NCBI GenBank assembly: GCA_002471345.1
Contig: DKPS01000124.1
Location: forward strand, 1 to 8,112
Source: Saprospiraceae bacterium UBA7328
GTDB lineage: Bacteria; Bacteroidota; Bacteroidia; Chitinophagales; Saprospiraceae
Reading direction: 5' to 3'
DNA length: 8,112 nt
Part shown: positions 6,485-8,112 of the stretch, piece after piece
How the letters are laid out: each line of letters starts with the position of its first letter
How positions within the stretch are numbered: position 1 is the first letter of the stretch
Position numbers and translations under genes: made by a program
Notes under the pieces: model-generated
What the model was told of the DNA's origin: nothing
Seen by the model: only the letters and a program-made list of their open reading frames with translations
Databases searched by the model: none

Positions 6485-6933
6485 ACTTTACAGTTCCACC
6501 ACTCTTTATCAATTATAGCTTCGTTCTTCTCATAAAATTTGATTGCAGGGTTATTCCAGTCCAATACTTGCCATCTTATCATAGTTGCGTCCATGGTTTT
6601 AGATTCTTCTAAAAGTGCATTATACAAAAGCTGTCCTACACCATGTTTTCTAAATTGTTCTCTTACTACGAAATCTTCTAGATAAACACATCTCCCTTTC
6701 CAGGTGGAGAATGTCATATAATATATACAGGTACCTATCACTTCGCCATCTTTATCTGCCACAATAGCATGAAACGTATTTTGCTCCCACTCCTTTATAT
6801 AATAGTCCACATCTACTTTTACTTTGTCTAGAGCATTCTCATATTCAGCAAGATCTTCTACCAGGCTGAAAATAGCTGATATGTCTTGTTTTGATGCTTT
6901 TCGGATCAGAATGTTGGTTGATTTTGCGCTCAT
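6475..6933 (-). CDS. GNAT N-acetyltransferase, spermidine/spermine (diamine) acetyltransferase type
   Basis: The 152-aa GNAT-fold protein would transfer acetyl from acetyl-CoA to an amine. The central STWKGRCVYLEDFVV (76-90) is the diagnostic stretch of the SSAT/thialysine acetyltransferase branch, with Glu86 in the amine-binding strand. It is followed by the CoA pyrophosphate loop RKHGVG (95-100, the R/QxxGxG signature). DWNNPAIKFYEK (125-136) provides Tyr134 at the usual general-acid position. The length is normal for bacterial members, though it lacks the extra C-terminal tail of human SSAT. The substrate could be a polyamine or a thialysine-like amine and cannot be decided from sequence. 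The start ATG at 6933 is the first Met and precedes the beta-1 strand (NILIRKA) by a few residues. A TATTTTTG box lies upstream at 6995-6988 without a clear -33. It is convergent with the glycosyltransferase, overlapping at the stop codons, and divergent from rpsL. Confidence 0.88.
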   Translation of the reverse strand: MSAKSTNILIRKASKQDISAIFSLVEDLAEYENALDKVKVDVDYYIKEWEQNTFHAIVADKDGEVIGTCIYYMTFSTWKGRCVYLEDFVVREQFRKHGVGQLLYNALLEESKTMDATMIRWQVLDWNNPAIKFYEKNEAIIDKEWWNCKVYF

Positions 6934-6966
6934 AGATATTGCTTTGAGGGTTATATTTTATTAAAA

Positions 6967-6989
6967 TGCAAATTATTGCAATAAATGCA
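6967..6989. repeat. Palindrome with three TGCA elements between the GNAT gene and the str operon
   Basis: TTATTGCAATAA at 6973-6984 is a perfect 12-bp palindrome. It is flanked by TGCA at 6967-6970 and 6986-6989, with TGCA also at its centre (6977-6980). The three TGCA elements are 10 and 9 bp apart, about one helical turn. The site lies just upstream of the rpsL -33 element and overlaps a candidate GNAT -7 box, so it could bind a regulator. That is inference from position and symmetry only. Confidence 0.35.
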
Positions 6990-6995
6990 AAAATA
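6988..6995 (-). promoter_or_regulatory. Candidate -7 box (TATTTTTG) for the GNAT gene
   Basis: The minus strand reads TATTTTTG, an exact TAnnTTTG match, 54 bp upstream of the GNAT ATG. No TTG lies at the normal distance upstream (the nearest is 9 nt away), and the sequence is low-complexity AT, so a chance match is quite possible. Confidence 0.3.
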
Positions 6996-6999
6996 GGGC

Positions 7000-7029
7000 T
7001 TGTTCAAAAAGAAAATAATTATACCTTTG
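7000..7029 (+). promoter_or_regulatory. Promoter of the str operon (rpsL-rpsG-fusA)
   Basis: TTG at 7000-7002 and TACCTTTG at 7022-7029 are separated by 19 nt, an excellent fit to the Bacteroidota housekeeping promoter. Transcription should begin near 7034-7037, giving a leader of about 33 nt before rpsL. There is no other gene start between it and rpsL, and the downstream genes are tightly packed, so this should drive the whole operon. Confidence 0.85.
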
Positions 7030-7068
7030 CACGGCTTTTTAAAGAGGCAGTAGAAACTTAAGAATAAT

Positions 7069-7443
7069 ATGCCAACTATCAATCAGTTAGTCCGTAAGGG
7101 AAGAAAGACAATAATCACGAAAAGTAAGTCACGTGCTCTTAATTCATGTCCTCAGAAAAGAGGAGTTTGTACGAGAGTATATACCACTACACCAAAGAAG
7201 CCAAATTCGGCTTTGAGAAAAGTGGCAAAAGTAAGACTCACAAATGGTACTGAGGTGATTGCCTACATACCAGGTGAAGGTCACAATTTGCAAGAGCACT
7301 CCATAGTGTTAATTAGAGGAGGAAGAGTAAAAGACCTTCCAGGTGTGAGATATACTATCGTAAGAGGTGCGCTGGATACTGCAGGTGTAACTGATAGACT
7401 ACAATCAAGATCTAAATACGGCACTAAGAGGCCCAAAAAATAA
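7069..7443 (+). CDS. rpsL: 30S ribosomal protein S12
   Basis: S12 sits at the interface side of the 30S subunit by the decoding centre and helps control tRNA-selection accuracy. The 124-aa protein aligns without gaps to the E. coli numbering through its core: [43 protein letters not shown] and [13 protein letters not shown]. Lys43, Lys88 and Pro91 are the wild-type residues (counting Met), so no classical streptomycin-resistance or dependence substitution is present. Asp89 is the residue methylthiolated by RimO in E. coli. The C-terminus [10 protein letters not shown] is standard. It is the first gene of the str operon, with its own promoter at 7000-7029 and no Shine-Dalgarno. rpsG starts three bases after its stop codon. 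Confidence 0.99.
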   Translation: MPTINQLVRKGRKTIITKSKSRALNSCPQKRGVCTRVYTTTPKKPNSALRKVAKVRLTNGTEVIAYIPGEGHNLQEHSIVLIRGGRVKDLPGVRYTIVRGALDTAGVTDRLQSRSKYGTKRPKK

Positions 7444-7446
7444 ATA

Positions 7447-7914
7447 ATGAGGAAAAGAAAGCCGCGTAAACGAATCCTACAACCAGACCCGCGATTTGGT
7501 GATCCTATGGTAACTCAGTTTGTAAATAACATGATGATCCAAGGCAAGAAATCAATTGCATACAAGTTGTTCTATGACGCAATGGATATTATCAAAGAAA
7601 AGACTGAAGAAAACCCTCATGAAATTTGGCAAGCAGCTGTTACAAATGTAACTCCTCAAGTAGAAGTGAGGTCTAAAAGAATTGGCGGTGCTACTTTTCA
7701 AATTCCAGTAGAATTAAGACCAGCAAGAAGATTGTCTCTAGGAATCAAATGGATTATAAAATTCACAAGAGCTAGAAGTGGTAAAGGAATGGCAGAGAAA
7801 TTAGCTGCTGAGCTTATCGCAGCGAGCAAAAATGAAGGCGCATCTGTAAAGAAGAAGGAAGATACTCACAAGATGGCCGAGTCAAATCGAGCATTCGCTC
7901 ACTTTAGAGCATAA
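7447..7914 (+). CDS. rpsG: 30S ribosomal protein S7
   Basis: S7 is the primary binder that nucleates assembly of the 30S head on the 3' domain of 16S rRNA, and it lies near the E site. The 155-aa product has the normal length and the family signature: a basic N-terminal arm (MRKRKPRKR), LQPDPRFGDPMVTQFVN, then VTPQVEVRSKRIGGATFQIP (residues 69-88) and VELRPARRLSLG. The C-terminus VKKKEDTHKMAESNRAFAHFR is highly conserved. The start codon follows the rpsL stop by three bases with no Shine-Dalgarno, so translation is probably coupled to rpsL. In E. coli S7 represses its own operon at the rpsL-rpsG spacer; this spacer is only three bases, so that long-spacer structure cannot exist here. Confidence 0.99.
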   Translation: MRKRKPRKRILQPDPRFGDPMVTQFVNNMMIQGKKSIAYKLFYDAMDIIKEKTEENPHEIWQAAVTNVTPQVEVRSKRIGGATFQIPVELRPARRLSLGIKWIIKFTRARSGKGMAEKLAAELIAASKNEGASVKKKEDTHKMAESNRAFAHFRA

Positions 7915-7952
7915 TAATTATAACATATCCCACATATACTATTAAGTAAGCC

Positions 7953-8112
7953 ATGGCAGATTTAAAGTTCACAAGAAATATTGGTATTGCTGCACATATT
8001 GATGCAGGTAAGACTACTACAACAGAGCGTGTATTGTATTATACTGGCCTTTCTCACAAAATTGGAGAGGTTCACGATGGTGCCGCTACTATGGATTGGA
8101 TGGAGCAAGAGC
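7953..8112 (+). CDS. fusA: Translation elongation factor G, N-terminal part (runs off the window)
   Basis: Only the first 53 codons are visible, beginning [22 protein letters not shown]. The G1/P-loop AHIDAGKT (14-21) and the following [11 protein letters not shown] are characteristic of EF-G, the GTPase that drives translocation of tRNAs and mRNA after peptide transfer. [13 protein letters not shown] (41-53) is the start of the switch I approach, as in other EF-G proteins. Position after rpsG is the normal str operon order. The 38-nt gap after rpsG is AT-rich and shows no terminator or Shine-Dalgarno, so co-transcription is expected. The short visible part does not allow a choice between canonical EF-G and a fusA2-type paralogue, but the str location strongly favours the canonical one. 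Confidence 0.97.
   Translation, partial: MADLKFTRNIGIAAHIDAGKTTTTERVLYYTGLSHKIGEVHDGAATMDWMEQE

Noticed and set aside
1..8112. Mobile elements, CRISPR arrays, phage or defence genes
   Set aside because: No direct-repeat arrays, transposase motifs, terminal inverted repeats or defence domains were seen; the gene content is ordinary chromosomal.

Overview
The window reads as a chromosomal segment of a Bacteroidota bacterium, probably a marine Cytophagales-type lineage (the phylum is well supported, the lower rank is a guess). Four things support this. The DNA is AT-rich. Promoters fit the Bacteroidota sigma-A pattern TTG/TTTG - 19 to 21 nt - TAnnTTTG. Most genes lack a Shine-Dalgarno sequence. 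The protein families are typical of the phylum, including a secreted protease with a carboxypeptidase-regulatory-like plus dockerin-like tail.

Layout, left to right. Positions 1-43 hold the 5' part of a tRNA-Glu(TTC) gene on the minus strand, with a good promoter at 104-136. A secreted lysyl-endopeptidase-like serine protease (197-2029, +) converges on a lipoprotein amidohydrolase of the YtcJ type (2054-3757, -). A short divergent intergenic region follows, then a polyprenyl diphosphate synthase (3922-4896, +; alternative start 3895). This converges on a VOC/glyoxalase-like protein (4924-5310, -). A 184-bp divergent gap leads to a MurG-like glycosyltransferase (5495-6484, +), whose stop end overlaps a GNAT acetyltransferase of the spermidine-acetyltransferase type (6475-6933, -). 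The last kilobase is the start of the str operon, rpsL-rpsG-fusA (7069 to the window edge), behind a textbook promoter at 7000-7029.

Apart from the str operon, the genes are single units of alternating strand, so they do not look like one pathway. rpsL, rpsG and fusA form a co-transcribed translation operon. The isoprenoid synthase and the glycosyltransferase may both serve envelope or lipid metabolism, but nothing in the layout links them.

I did not find a new multi-gene system, CRISPR array, insertion sequence or phage module. Points worth a second look are: a lysyl-endopeptidase homologue with intact catalytic residues but no acidic residue at the lysine-specificity position; its C-terminus, which ends after the dockerin-like region without a sorting domain; two genes whose apparent TTG starts fall inside TAnnTTTG promoter boxes; a nested hairpin around the glycosyltransferase start codon; and one perfect Shine-Dalgarno in a genome segment that otherwise lacks them.
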